64,000 nt of DNA, from NCBI RefSeq assembly GCF_013368755.1, contig NC_049566.1, forward strand, positions 4,898,001 to 4,962,000, in the 5' to 3' direction. Positions 41,386 to 52,130 of the stretch are shown here, piece after piece. Under the pieces are notes generated by a model. That model made no database searches and was not told the origin of the DNA. It saw nothing but the letters and a program-made list of their open reading frames with translations. Both the position numbers and the translations under genes were made by a program. This stretch comes from Talaromyces rugulosus. Taxonomy: Eukaryota; Ascomycota; Eurotiomycetes; Eurotiales; Trichocomaceae. The stretch's first letter is position 1. Every line of letters begins with the position of its first letter.

Positions 41386-44300
41386 ATGCCACCGCAGAAG
41401 GGATTCGCGGCGTATTGGGACAGGGCGCGAGAGTCAGGTGCGGACCAGAATCGACAGGGCATCGATGGGCAGGTTGTGCGGAAGAGGGTCGTCCCGAGTA
41501 CCACGAAAGCTTACGACAAGGTGATCACGATGTTCGAAGAGTGAGTAGACCCTGGCCTAGGTCGTGGAGCGTGAGGGCTGACGCGGGCCCTTCTGTCGTG
41601 GCCAGCTACTGCACGGAGTACGGTCTACAGGCGGCCGTCGCGGCGTACGACATGAGAACGCTCAAGGACTTCATGAATATCGTCAGCTGGGGCATCGAAG
41701 GGAAGTACGGCGACCCGACCCCGGGAGAGCAGGCCATTATTTGCAAATGGAATTATTTGACGGCCAATATCCGCCGCAAATACGGCAAGGACGTCCCTCG
41801 CGAGGCGACTTCCTCAGTGACCAACGTGAGGCTCTCTCCTCCGGTGGCGGGAGGCCCCAGCTAACCTGTAGACAGTATCTGCAGACATTCGTGATCCCGA
41901 GCATCGGAGCCCCGAGCCGGAAACGTCCCAAGAGGCAAGCGACCACGTCGCGTTTCGTGCACCTGGTGGCGACCCTGTGGGAGCGTGACTGGCATTTGTA
42001 TCGGCAGCCCCAGGCTCGGGTGAGTCTGTCAGCGGAAATCCTAGTCTACAGCAGTAGCTCGGCGAGAATTGGTGAGATGATCCAGTCCAGCAGCCGTCCA
42101 GGGACGGGCAAGGGCGTCTATTTCCGGGTAAGTCTCGCAGCCGTCTTTCCTCCCCTCCCTCTACTGCTTCTTCATCCTAGGGAGGGAGACGGTCGACGGC
42201 TGGCTGATGCGCCCCCTTCTTTTGTAGGATGTCGTGATGGTGATCTTCCGTAATGAGGAAGGGATGGCGGAGTTCGCGGTCCGTGTCGTTCGACCGGCCA
42301 AGGGTCAAACGTACAATCCTGAGAACAAGTAAGTCTGGCATCCTTTCCCTTCATCAACATGGCGGCGACGGGGTGGGCCACTGACAGCACGACCGGGAGA
42401 TCAGCCCAGAGCATGCCATGCACGAAGGCCGCGGTGCGAAGCCCTTCTTTCTCAACCCGGTGCTGATGTTTCTCGCTCTTTGGGTCGCCCGTGGTGCCTT
42501 TCGAGACTACTCCACGGTCGACCAGATCCTTGACATCCCCCCGCCGGCGCAGGGAAGAGATGCCCATGTCCTCCGCTGGCGAGATGGGAACCTTCCCCTC
42601 TTTCCAGGGGTCGATCAACGGATCCAGAAGGCGAACGCTTTCGACGCCCACCGTTACCTCCTGGGTAAACGTGCCGGGTTTCCGTACCCCCCCACGATTC
42701 ATGAGATCCGGGCGGAGGGCGTCAGTCTCGTGGGTCAGTACATCCCCCACGGCGGCGCGGCGTCACAGGGAGGGGGATTTGTGCCCGTTGCTAATGTCTT
42801 GTCTCAGATAGCATGTATTCAGGGTCGAAACGTATGAAGCATGCCGGCCACGCCAACCCTCGAATACACAACAAATTCTACGAGCCCAATCTGGCCACCG
42901 ATCTGCAGAGTTTGCAGGAAGGCAACGACCCCCGTACCTTGGTCAACGAGGTCTTCCGTGAGCTGTCCATTCCTCGTCACCCCGACCTGGCCCAGGAACT
43001 GCCCGCGGCGGAGCAATATCGGCTCCAACAGAGAGAAGACTACCGAGACATTCAACGGGCTCTGGCCGATGGCCAAACCGGGATAAACCGCAGTCGCCTG
43101 TACACGAAACTGCGAGGACTGGAGAAGCGGGCCTTGGATGTGTTCCAGCGATCACAGCAGCAAGCTGGTCCCATCGAACCCGGCTGTGAAGACGATGACG
43201 GCTACTCCTTAGGTCCGCAACGGTCTCGGTACGCCCGAGCCTGCCGCCTGATGCCCCTGCGTCGACGGTTGGCGGAAAACATCTTCAAAGTAGGCCATCT
43301 TCGGAGCCCCCTGGGCCGTCAGGTGCTGGCAGATCTCATCGCGCTGGCCGGTCAGCGTCACGAGATCGAGATCCGGACGGGCTTAGAAGCGGACCGGTGC
43401 CATTGCGACGTCGCACACGATAGCAACGACGGTGCCAGCAGCTCCAACGGTGAGGAAAGCGACGATGGCTGGAACAGTAGTGTGGGCGATGGGAGCGGTG
43501 ACGACGGTGATGCGGGCTGCGTGAGGGACACGACTGGGAGGCAGAGGTAAGAGACCCGACCCGGGTCGTACCCCAGTAACCACAAGACGAGCGACGAGCT
43601 GACCGGTTCTGTGCCAGCCCGAACATCGGGTCGTACGGCCATCCCGCAGCTCGATGGCGCCACATTCATCGATGCCATCGGACGTATCTGTTTAGGAAGC
43701 ATGGCTTCGGGGAGTTCTGCTTCATCTGCGACACCTGGTTCACGGGTCGGCTGCAGTGGGAGGAACACTGCCGGTCACACGTGGGCAACCCGTCCACAAT
43801 CCCAGCGCAGTGTAATCCTCTGATCTACGGAGCGACGTTGGTCCACCCGGGTTTCTGTCCCGTCTGTCTTGGCAATGGCCACTTCTCGCAGTACCTTGAT
43901 CGCGGTTCGTGGAAGAAGCACGTCGACGCTTGTTTTGGTGTCTGGGTGGGGTCCCACCGTCGCCCGTTGTCCTGCCCGTTTCCCCACCCCAAATGTGCGG
44001 CGCTTGCCGTGGACCCGTTGACGCTTGTTTTCCACTGGTGGGACATTCACGTGATTTCAATCCCACGGGAGACAGTTGACAAACTGCAAGACGTGGACCC
44101 AACTGTTGAATCGATCGCTCCCTCGCGGCAGCGTGGATTTGCCTTTATCGATCAAACCCAGTTCGCCAAGGCGCGCGTCCTCGCGGGTGATGATGGCGTG
44201 CGTCCAGGTCGCTCCGGGAAACGGGGTGTTCCGTCCATCGCCGAGGACGTAAAGACGGACCGGCGGCGGGCACGTGACCTGTCACGAGGGGAGGCGTCCA

Positions 44301-44524
44301 CCGATGATTGCCAGCCAGCCAAGCGCCTGAAGACTCGCAAATATCCAACCATCGCTGTTGTGATACCGTGGTCGCCCTTGTGGTCTTCAACGAGGTCGAC
44401 GGCTCTTAGTCCTGGGCGGCTCGTAGATCAGAGAGGATCAGGGCACACGCCAATGACGGAGTTGAACACCCAAAAAAGTAGGAACTCGCGGAGTGCTTGC
44501 TCCTTTCATCTGAACCACACATAA
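41386..44524 (+). CDS. DUF3435 tyrosine recombinase with C2H2 fingers (Starship captain / Crypton-like)
   Basis: Predicted join(41386..41540, 41606..41825, 41876..42127, 42228..42328, 42405..42733, 42808..43546, 43618..44524), 900 aa. All six introns are GT-AG, 50-100 bp, mostly with CTGAC or CTAAC branch sites, and all joins keep frame. Tyrosine-recombinase residues are complete: R189 in box I (SSARIGEMI), H342 and R345 (IHEIR), H364 and H367 (MKHAGH) and nucleophile Y377 (NKFYEPN). The flow of the core (NPVLMFLALWVARGAF before box II, then FYEPNLATDLQSL) is that of DUF3435. C-terminal zinc fingers start at C633 (FCFICDTWF...EEHCRSH) and continue with CPVCLGNGH and CPFPHPKC. The enzyme would integrate or excise DNA by strand exchange. 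No defect is seen. Confidence 0.88.
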
Positions 44525-44867
44525 TAACAACCATAATTAGAGTCAGGTGTGCATAGGTAGACGTCCAGCCACCCCATTTTATCATGTGTGCTCATGCATT
44601 AAGTAAGCTATAATCACCGATTCGATTCACATGGTTGTACACGCCTCTTCATTATACTGTTTCCTTACCTTCCTTCCCCCATGTCTTGCCTTCGCCGGTT
44701 AATTGGAGGGTGGATCTTCGTCAAAAAATATCATTCAATAGTCTTCTTACGCAATTCCCCCCCAAAAAAAGACCTGTAAGGAGGCGGGGCTGTATATTAG
44801 TAGTAGCGAGTATTGTTCCAATTTTAGAATTTATTCAAGTAATAGACTATTTGGCTGGAAATACGGA
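44525..44867. other. Intergenic, no feature recognised
   Basis: Normal-composition DNA between the recombinase stop and the convergent F-box-like gene. No sign of resumed element A sequence or terminal repeat, which argues against a short Crypton ending here. Confidence 0.6.
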
Positions 44868-45698
44868 TTATCTTAATGTCAATGCAGTGATAGGATTTGG
44901 ATAGTCTCCATTTCCTTCTCGGGAAATGAGAAACTGGCGCCGACTGTAAGAACTCTCAAAAACGGCCTGCATCAACGATTTTCGATCGTCTACATGATAA
45001 AAATGGTTCAAGACAAAACCAGCGCGAATAGCTCTTCGAGATGCCCATTTAAGAATAAGACGCTCAACAGCTGTAGGATCCGCCATTTCAAATCTCGATA
45101 CGGATCCGTTGCTGCCAATAATGCCTGAAGGGCTGATAACCTGCAAATCCCTCTCATTGAAAAAGCAACATAAGGAGTACGGCAAGTAGTCTTCCCTATA
45201 TCGGAGAAGTGCTTTAAGGTTTTTTGGTTCTAGTTTAATCCGCTCCGTTCCATAGAGATGAATGTTTAATCGAAGACCTAATCTAGGAAACACGATGTCG
45301 CTGGTTCCCCTGTCGAATTCATATGGTCCCTGTAAACTTTGGAGAAGTAAATCTCTCCAGACTTCTGAATCTAGAAACATCATCCAATTCTCATACTGTG
45401 GATCTCCTTCTCTTCGTGGGTTTTTTGCCTCCATGTGCGTATGAAGAACAATAAACATATCCTTCCGTCGATCCGTGGATAATACGAGATCATAGAGATC
45501 AGCACCTATAAGACATGGCCTAACCCCACATACGTCAATGATTAGATTTATCCAGCTTTCATTTTTAAATATCTTTTGCCATATAATGGAAGCGGGATGT
45601 TTTTTCCATGAGAAAGCATCGTGTAGGCTATTTTTTGATATAGGATTGAGATAATCAGAAATATGAAGAACCAATTCATCGGGAAGCTTGCTTCTCAT
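44868..45698 (-). CDS. F-box-like hypothetical protein
   Basis: 276 aa in one exon. The N-terminus MRSKLPDELVLHISDYLNP is an F-box-like start (LPxELxxxIxxYL), the module that ties substrate adaptors to SCF ubiquitin ligases through Skp1. The rest (WQKIFKNESWINLIIDVCG, ERLILKWASRRAIRAGF) matches no domain I can name. AT-rich bases lie upstream (TATATATAC near 45768). The start is the first ATG of the frame. It converges on the recombinase gene and belongs to an F-box-rich neighbourhood (46.4-49.8 kb). Substrate unknown. Confidence 0.6.
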   Translation of the reverse strand: MRSKLPDELVLHISDYLNPISKNSLHDAFSWKKHPASIIWQKIFKNESWINLIIDVCGVRPCLIGADLYDLVLSTDRRKDMFIVLHTHMEAKNPRREGDPQYENWMMFLDSEVWRDLLLQSLQGPYEFDRGTSDIVFPRLGLRLNIHLYGTERIKLEPKNLKALLRYREDYLPYSLCCFFNERDLQVISPSGIIGSNGSVSRFEMADPTAVERLILKWASRRAIRAGFVLNHFYHVDDRKSLMQAVFESSYSRRQFLISREGNGDYPNPITALTLR

Positions 45699-46394
45699 TG
45701 AAATTGATAGGTGGGAATCTTAAATTTTACTTCTTGTACGAGGAGTGAGCAAAAAATATATGGGAGATATATATACTTCCGGGAGGTCGGATACAGAACC
45801 CAGTTGTTAATTCGGGCGCCTTGTGGGAGGGAGGCAAAATGGGATCCATACTGCTGAGCTTCATCGAGCAATCCATCCTTTCCTAGCGATATCTCCAGGT
45901 AACCTCGGTTGCAGCGGATTCTACCGCTGCAGGTGACGTGGAAGGCGTATCTGGACTATCCCAGTCACCAATAAGCTGGACCTGGTCGGTATGGGGCCAC
46001 GTCAGATTGGTCGAGGTGCTCAGCCAAGGAATTGGAGTCAGAAAAAAGGCAGGTCCGGCCGGTAAGGGGTTAGTGGTAGTCAACCCGTTCCAACCCATCA
46101 ATGCTTTCAGCAGCATTCTGGATTGTGGGCAGCTTCACATGCTGGCTTCACATGCTGAAGGTGATATGGGGGATCGGATGGGTGCCGTTTTCCGGTAAGA
46201 TACCCTAACCGGGCAAGGTAATGGTCCGGCTTGCACAGGGGTAGAGAAGGGAGGGGGGCAGCACTATGACGTTAGTCATTAATGATTCATCAATCATCCA
46301 TAAGCCGTACTTTTCCTTCCACTCAAGTACAAATTAGCCCATTTCCAGAAACTCGGGATCCGCAGATACACCCATCGATGCCACAACCCTCAAA
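45699..46394. other. Intergenic; upstream arm of an inverted duplication
   Basis: From about 45880 the sequence resembles the complement of about 49740-50430: TTCCAACCCATCAATGCTTT, GGCAAGGTAATGGTCCGGC and GATCCGCAGATACACCCATCG all recur in reverse there. No gene seen. Confidence 0.6.
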
Positions 46395-46925
46395 ATGAAT
46401 GCACTTATTGAACTTCCAGCTGAAATATGTTTCAATGTTTGCGAGTTCCTGTGTTGTAATGATATCTATGCATTCTGTGAAGCGTGCCAGCTTTCACAAG
46501 TCTCCCCCCCCCCCGCCGAATATGTGCGTTTATGTGGTGGCATAGAATCGGTTTTCCAATGGGCAGTTGCGAGATACAGTGAATTCGAAGACATGGAAAT
46601 CAACACCCTCAACATGTTCTTCGAAAAAAAGAAGTATGACAACAATTCGCTGCTATTACCGGAAATCATGCGGCAGTTAGTCTCTGTATAAAATATGGCT
46701 TTGTCGTGACTAGAGACAGTTACAGTTATTCGGTGGCGACATTTCCCTTAAGCCCGATGTTTTCCATATTGCGTTAAACGGAGTGGTCTCAGTCATTGAA
46801 ATGATGATTGATTGTTTTCCTGTAGGTAAAAACGACGTCTGGGGATATATTGAACGCCATATGGTCCCTTGAGGTGCTTGAAGAAGCGGGCCTAAAGCTA
46901 TTGAGTGTTTTTTATTGATACAGTA
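45880..46925 (+). repeat. Inverted duplication, left arm (F-box/ankyrin copy)
   Basis: About 1 kb containing 5' flank and coding part of an F-box/ankyrin gene. The other arm is 48888-50430 in reverse. Similarity is clear but divergent, with indels. It is therefore an old duplication. Confidence 0.6.
46395..46925 (+). pseudogene. F-box/ankyrin gene copy, truncated and frameshifted
   Basis: Starts MNALIELPAEICFNVCEFL, an F-box, followed by an 11-C run (46504-46514) that stays in frame, then EYVRLCGGIESVFQWAV, as in the paralogue at 48888-49770. After KKKYDNNS the frame is lost: a short deletion removes the region equivalent to EICGRSPLVFA. A shifted frame then resembles ITGNxAAVSL and, further on, YGFVVTRDSY before ending. 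The ankyrin part is missing. Confidence 0.75.
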
Positions 46926-47288
46926 CAACACATCTACTTTTTCTCTTTAATATTATTTTTAATTGGTCCTTGTGGGGTCTGTCGCCAATGGGATCCTAAT
47001 CGAAACCGTCCTTATAACTGACAACTGCCTCCCTCTGAGCGACTCTATTCTAGTGTGGTCAATGATTTTCCTTCCATTTCTAAACACCTAACTGACTAAT
47101 TTCTACTCATTATTCTTCTCAGCTTGTTGGCACAGCCTTTCCTATGCTAGTGATTTGAACGAGCACTATTGCTGCCATCGTGCCGTTACAGATTCTGATT
47201 GTACGGGAAGAATGCTCAGAATATTCTTTTCACTCGATTCATATTGAGATCGTCATTCTAATCTGACCACTACGGACACTATTTCTTC
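46926..47288. other. Intergenic, nothing recognised
   Basis: Spacer between the pseudogene and the convergent ankyrin gene. No motif or repeat that I can support. Confidence 0.5.
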
Positions 47289-48215
47289 CTAACCTGACCG
47301 GGACAGCAGTCGTTCACTGACCCTACGTTCCGGCAGTAAAGCTTTCATAACGGTGTGGTGCCCCCTATTCTTTGCAATCCTCCACGCCCTCCGATGAGAT
47401 TCCGAGCGCCAATTGAATTTCCTTGTTTGTAATAGCATCGACACAATTTTATCATAGCCAGCCCGTGCTGCGATTTCCAGAGGTTCCTCATAATGGCCTG
47501 AACATGGATCAGCTCCATGCGCCAGCAGAGATCTCACAGCCTTTTCTTTCTGATCGCAGTCAAGCGATTTTGTCTTCATTCCGAAGGTCAGCGCCAACTT
47601 GAGTAGAATCTGACGTTCGCTTCTCGGTAAAATCGATAATAATGGCTTGGTAATTTCAGGACGATCCAAAGAGGCAGCCTGGGATATCATCTCTATCAAG
47701 AAATGTCCATACCAATAATCTGGGTGTTTGACTTTGGTGTCTTCCTGGTCGGGAATACAGTCTGCCATCATTTTGAGGAGCATATCATAGCCTTTCTGAG
47801 CTCCAATGGCGAATGTCTCAATAATCAGGAATTGTCGACCCTCACACAGGAGAGTCACAATTGTCTCCTTTGTGACAACGAAATCGTTCTCCAAAAGCAG
47901 ATCGACTGCATAGTCATTTTCTCGCAGGGCAGCGTCCATCAGTGCTGGAATACCATCAACAATGTCATTAATAAGACATTCTCGTCCGCCTGGTTCCTTT
48001 CGATATCGGAGCAGCTTTTCAAGGGTACTGACGCGAATCTGAGTTTGCAACGTCCATGAGATAAGCCATTTGAAGTTGCATTGTCTGTAGAGCCGCTCTT
48101 CAGCTATTGCCTGTGCGTCTTTGCATGTCTGAGAGAGCCTGGCTAGGTACTTACTGCCCATGGAGTCCATAATCATAAGCCAGATCTCAATGGACATGTT
48201 CATCAACGTCGCCAT
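47289..48215 (-). CDS. F-box-like/ankyrin protein
   Basis: 308 aa in one exon. N-terminus MSIEIWLMIMDSMGSKYLARLSQTCK fits an F-box start (xxPxEIxxxIxxxL, then LxxTCK). The remainder is built of degenerate ankyrin units: GIPALMDAALRENDYAVDLLLEND, AVRSLLAHGADPCSG, EEPLEIAARAGYDKIVSMLL and RAWRIAKNRGHHTVMKALL. The C-terminal units align with those of the neighbour at 48888-49770, so the two are paralogues. F-box/ankyrin proteins are expected to act as substrate receptors. The target is not known. Of the three family members here, this is the only one with an unbroken frame. Confidence 0.7.
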   Translation of the reverse strand: MATLMNMSIEIWLMIMDSMGSKYLARLSQTCKDAQAIAEERLYRQCNFKWLISWTLQTQIRVSTLEKLLRYRKEPGGRECLINDIVDGIPALMDAALRENDYAVDLLLENDFVVTKETIVTLLCEGRQFLIIETFAIGAQKGYDMLLKMMADCIPDQEDTKVKHPDYWYGHFLIEMISQAASLDRPEITKPLLSILPRSERQILLKLALTFGMKTKSLDCDQKEKAVRSLLAHGADPCSGHYEEPLEIAARAGYDKIVSMLLQTRKFNWRSESHRRAWRIAKNRGHHTVMKALLPERRVSERLLSRSG

Positions 48216-48887
48216 TGCGATCGGGGGCGAAGAGCGAAGACGGCGGTGGAGTCAAACTTGTGACATGGCAGTCAGATGTCACAGTCGGGGGAGAGTGGCT
48301 CACTTTTATAGCCTGTGAGACCAGCGGTAACTTCCGACCGAGCGAATAACATGATCATTCTGTCATTCTGCTTATAGGCCTTGTCCTGAGTCACCCCTGT
48401 CGTTTCTCGACCTATCAGCCCCTTCATTTTATCGGCTGATTTGGATTTTAATAAAACACTATCACCGATCAGGTGTGGTTCTGCCACGAAGCCCTTCGCG
48501 TACGGTAACCAGATGAAGTTCAGAGCCTGTAGTGGAGTGGTTGAGATGCTCATCCTCCACATCGCTTTCGAGTGTCAAGGCCGCTCAATAATGACCCTAA
48601 CATTAGTATTTACGCCTTCGAAGAAATAATTCATAGCCCTGGTGGGCGTTCTCAAACAAACCATTGGGCTGGCCAAAGCAGGCCAGGGCCGCGGCCCAAG
48701 AGGATGCTACAACCCCCCTGGGGAATGAAAACAACCACTCTCGGTATCGTACGATCCCAACACCGACAAAGGCTTGCTAGAGATAGTTGGGAAACAGGCC
48801 CAAAGTGGATAAAGTAGCGAAATAAACAGGTATCTATCGAAATCAATAGTAACACCATCTTCCACCCCCCTGTGCTGTTCCAACGAG
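48216..48887. other. Intergenic, nothing recognised
   Basis: 672 bp between two same-strand ankyrin genes. Short open frames on both strands show no family resemblance. Confidence 0.5.
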
Positions 48888-49770
48888 CTAGCTTTTCCGA
48901 CCTCTTGCAGCTATCCTGCGGCTTTTGCGATTGTTTCTCGTTAAAATATCCACAAATTGACTATGCCCGTGTTTTTTCGCAAGCTTTCGTGCATTTCGAA
49001 ACGATCTTGACCCCGGATCGTATTTTTCCTTAACTAGCAGTTGGACAATTTCAACGTAATCGCGACTTGCTGCGGACTCTAGCGGGGTCCTTCTACCACA
49101 CGGATAATATCCATCGGCACCCTGCGAAAGGAGGAGTTCTATGGCCTTTATCTTCTCGGCTGGGCTGAAATGTTCATCTAGAATGATCCAAGACACCCCT
49201 TGAGACAATACCTTCCGATGATGCTCAGGAGGTACTATCGATAAAAGACACTTAATAGCTTTAGTCTCGTCTGTTAAAGTACCCATAGGGAGCATATAGC
49301 GGTCAAGATGTTTCCAGATGTCGCTTCTAACTTTAGGGAAACAATCAATCATCATTTCAAGGGCTGACACCATTCTGTTCGATGCAGTTAGTAAGATGTC
49401 TTTCCTAAGGCAATAAGCAGTAGTAAAACTGTCTCTTGTCACGACAAAGCCATTTTTTATGAAGAGACTAACCGCCGCATAATTTCCGGTAATAGCAGCG
49501 AATACCAGCGGGGATCTGCCACAGATCTCGATACTGCTGTAGTCATAATCCTTTTCTTCGAATAACATTTTGAGGGTGTTGATCACCATGTCTTTGGTTT
49601 CACCAACTGCCCATTTGAAAACCGATTCTATGCCGCCACATAGACGTACATATTCGGGGGGGGACTTGTGAAAACTGGCACGCTTCACAGAATGCATAAA
49701 TATCCATACAATAGAGGAACTCGCAAATATTGAGACATATTTCAGCCGGGAGTTCAGTAAGTGTGTTCAT
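48888..49770 (-). pseudogene. F-box/ankyrin gene split by an 8-C run
   Basis: An F-box-coding start at 49770 (MNTLTELPAEICLNICEFL) and the main ankyrin frame (from about 49650 down to 48888) are in different frames, joined at a run of eight C on the minus strand (49656-49663). Seven or ten C would restore one frame. The downstream frame holds ankyrin-like units (RSPLVFAAITGNYAAVSLFI, RTPLESAASRDYVEIVQLL) and ends in a basic tail (RKSRRIAARGRKS). Alternatively translation starts at the internal ATG 49697 without an F-box. Sequencing error in the run cannot be excluded. Confidence 0.65.
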
Positions 49771-50430
49771 TTCGAGGGTATTGGCAACAGTTGAGGCCTC
49801 GATGGGTGTATCTGCGGATCCTGAAGTTTGTCGAAATGGGCTTGTGGAAGGAAAAACACGGCTTATGAATCTTGGCTCTGCGCCCGTGCTAGCCGGTCCA
49901 TTACCTTGCCCGGTTTACCGGACAACACCGCCAATCCGACCTTCCTTGTCATGTGAAGCTGCCCCCCGTCCACGCCGGTAAGGTCATAACAAACATGTGT
50001 CACCCAATATTCTATTCTGCCGTGGGCAGACCGTATGGTCTTAACTAAGAATGTAACCAATAGAATATGATTTGTTTATAAAGCGTGAGAAATCAAGACA
50101 GGCAGTGAAGCTGCGTATGGATTCAGACAGTCTCCCGTCCGGGGATCCCCGTTGGTCATCCCTACGGCTCTACAGTGAGAAGGACGTTGCTGAAGCATTG
50201 ATGGGTTGGAATAGGATGATACACACTAACCACCTATCGGACCTGCCTTTTCTGATTCCTGTGCCTAGGTCCCCAGCACGACCAATCTGACGAGGCCCCA
50301 TAGCACCAAGACTCCGGCCAGACAGGGTTATTACACACATGTCCAGATTATTGGGCACCAGGTTAGTCTAGTAATGCCCTCCACGTCACCTTCAGCGGTA
50401 GAATCCGCTAACCGAGTTCGATGAAGCGTG
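48888..50430 (-). repeat. Inverted duplication, right arm
   Basis: Counterpart of 45880-46925. Includes the ankyrin gene, its 5' flank and the shared upstream segments (for example GCATTGATGGGTTGGAA near 50198, CGGTAGAATCCGCT near 50396). The arm extends further 3' than the left one. Confidence 0.6.
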
Positions 50431-51569
50431 GCCTGTTAATGCAGCAGACGGTGTCTCAGCGAAGAATTCCTGTCAGCCAATGCTCTGGATAAGCATGATA
50501 TTCGTTAACGGATTTGTCATCTGCCTGACCAATCGTTTCATCTTCTACACTACCTCTTGATAGGGATGTTACCACATTCTGATGGAGGTGTCATCAACAA
50601 CTAGGGCCTCTCTGGAAGGATATTTTTTCCTCCCGCACCCCTCCCTTACCGTTCTCCATTTCCTCTGGGAGTTTCGCTCCGTCAGAAATTACCGGTTGCC
50701 GTCTCAGCCCTCGCATGTGCGAATTACTTATTTCTATGGTCTCAAGGTGGCGACACACAGCTTCTAAATCAGCACAACGAATCAGCAGAATACATATCAA
50801 CATTGAAGGCTATAGCACTAAACTAGCCAGATAGACCTTTACACTTGCAGTTCAACGTTCCTCCTAAAAGAACCGAGTGGGTTGATACGCAGACAATGAT
50901 AGACACCGCAACAAGTAGCTTACTATGTTACTTCGAGCATTATGATTAGCGATTGTGGACGTAGGTACGTACACTATCTTGCAAAACCGGCGTCCGCATT
51001 GAGCAGTAATTATTTGTTTTTAAACCCTAAGAATATTTACACTAGACTATATCGGGAAAGGCTCCGGAATAACAATGTTACTGTAATGTAATTTTAGACG
51101 GTAATACAATGACATAGTACGCACCATGATGACACTAACGGATGATCTACGTGGAAGATTCTATGCAAACCAGTCAAACTCTTGAGGAATGCTGCCTAGC
51201 AGACGTGGCACACTGCCCACACTCTTCTTGTTCTTATCCTACTCATCCTGGTGATTAAATGCATGATGAAAGAACTAAGTGGACCTATATCAATGACAGT
51301 TCATAATTCTCCTCAGCTTGTCTGTATCAGGATTCCTACATGCAAAAGACCTCCGCGTGAAAACTAACACCACATGATTCTGACGTCAGGCTCCTCGGCG
51401 GCATTTATTGCGTCGAGGACAGCACTAATAACGCTGCCTCCCAATATAGCGCATGGGAACGAACTCCTTCGTATGCCCCCACCCCAGGTTACTTTGGCCG
51501 GGGGTCTACGCCATCTGAATATTGCCTATCCCCGAACCGTTCAATTGGTGGACGCTCCACTCCCTTAGG
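50431..51569. other. Intergenic, nothing recognised
   Basis: 1.1 kb with only short, unconvincing frames. No repeat or family resemblance seen. Confidence 0.5.
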
Positions 51570-51589
51570 TCATTCCGAACCCCGCCACC

Positions 51590-52130
51590 TGGGATTTTCG
51601 GAGGAGTGTGAATACCGTGAGGGGATAAATGACGGAGATCCGCCTTCATCAATAAGTTATTTGATCGAGTGGAAGGTGACCCTCAATAATCGGAAGAACC
51701 TGACAAAATATACTGAACAACACCTGACCCGAAAACCCAGCTCGTATTGGCAAAAGATAAAGGAGAAAGCCGAAAATGCTGTTCAACGAAAAATAAACAG
51801 TAAGCAACGGGTAAGGGTGGATGATACGACAGTAGTGGTCTGTGTAAATGATCGCTCACAACGTGATCTTACTAAGAACTTCGAGAAAACTGATGTTGAT
51901 TGGACAGCTATAGAGCGGCAACTCTTGATGTGGGAAAATTTGTTCCTTATGGGCAAGGAACTCAGGCTTTCCATCACTATTAACTATGTAGAAGACTGCA
52001 ACACTTCTCTCGCAGCCACCACCGACAAAAGAGGAAACACGTCAAGAACCAAGAGGATGCTAGGCGACCGAGATACTGAAATTGACGCTGAACAGTTTTC
52101 CTCCGGACAGCCAGATACAGTACTTCCAGA
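51590..52130 (+). pseudogene. N-terminal half of a conserved fungal hypothetical protein
   Basis: An open frame (ECEYREGINDGDPPSS, then SYLIEWKVTLNNRKN, TEQHLTRKPSSYWQ, VVVCVNDRSQRDLTKNF, DWTAIERQLLMWENLF) that I recognise from memory as a widespread uncharacterised protein family of Eurotiales. It has no good ATG at its start and, after SSGQP near 52110, its family character stops. The family usually continues with a Cys-rich VYRTMRCPGxPC region, and a piece that starts exactly there occurs at 56949-57608. Function unknown. The family assignment is recollection, not a search. Confidence 0.5.

Noticed and set aside
41295..41504. 69-aa minus-strand frame with a poly-Phe run
   Set aside because: Antisense of the A-rich run upstream of and within exon 1 of the recombinase gene.
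43336..44390. Several long minus-strand frames over the recombinase gene
   Set aside because: Shadows in GC-rich coding DNA. The plus-strand seven-exon model has family motifs and they have none.
41386..44700. Short Crypton element ending just after the recombinase gene
   Set aside because: No flanking direct repeat and no return to element A sequence after 44524 was found. Not fully excluded, so kept as an alternative to the Starship reading.
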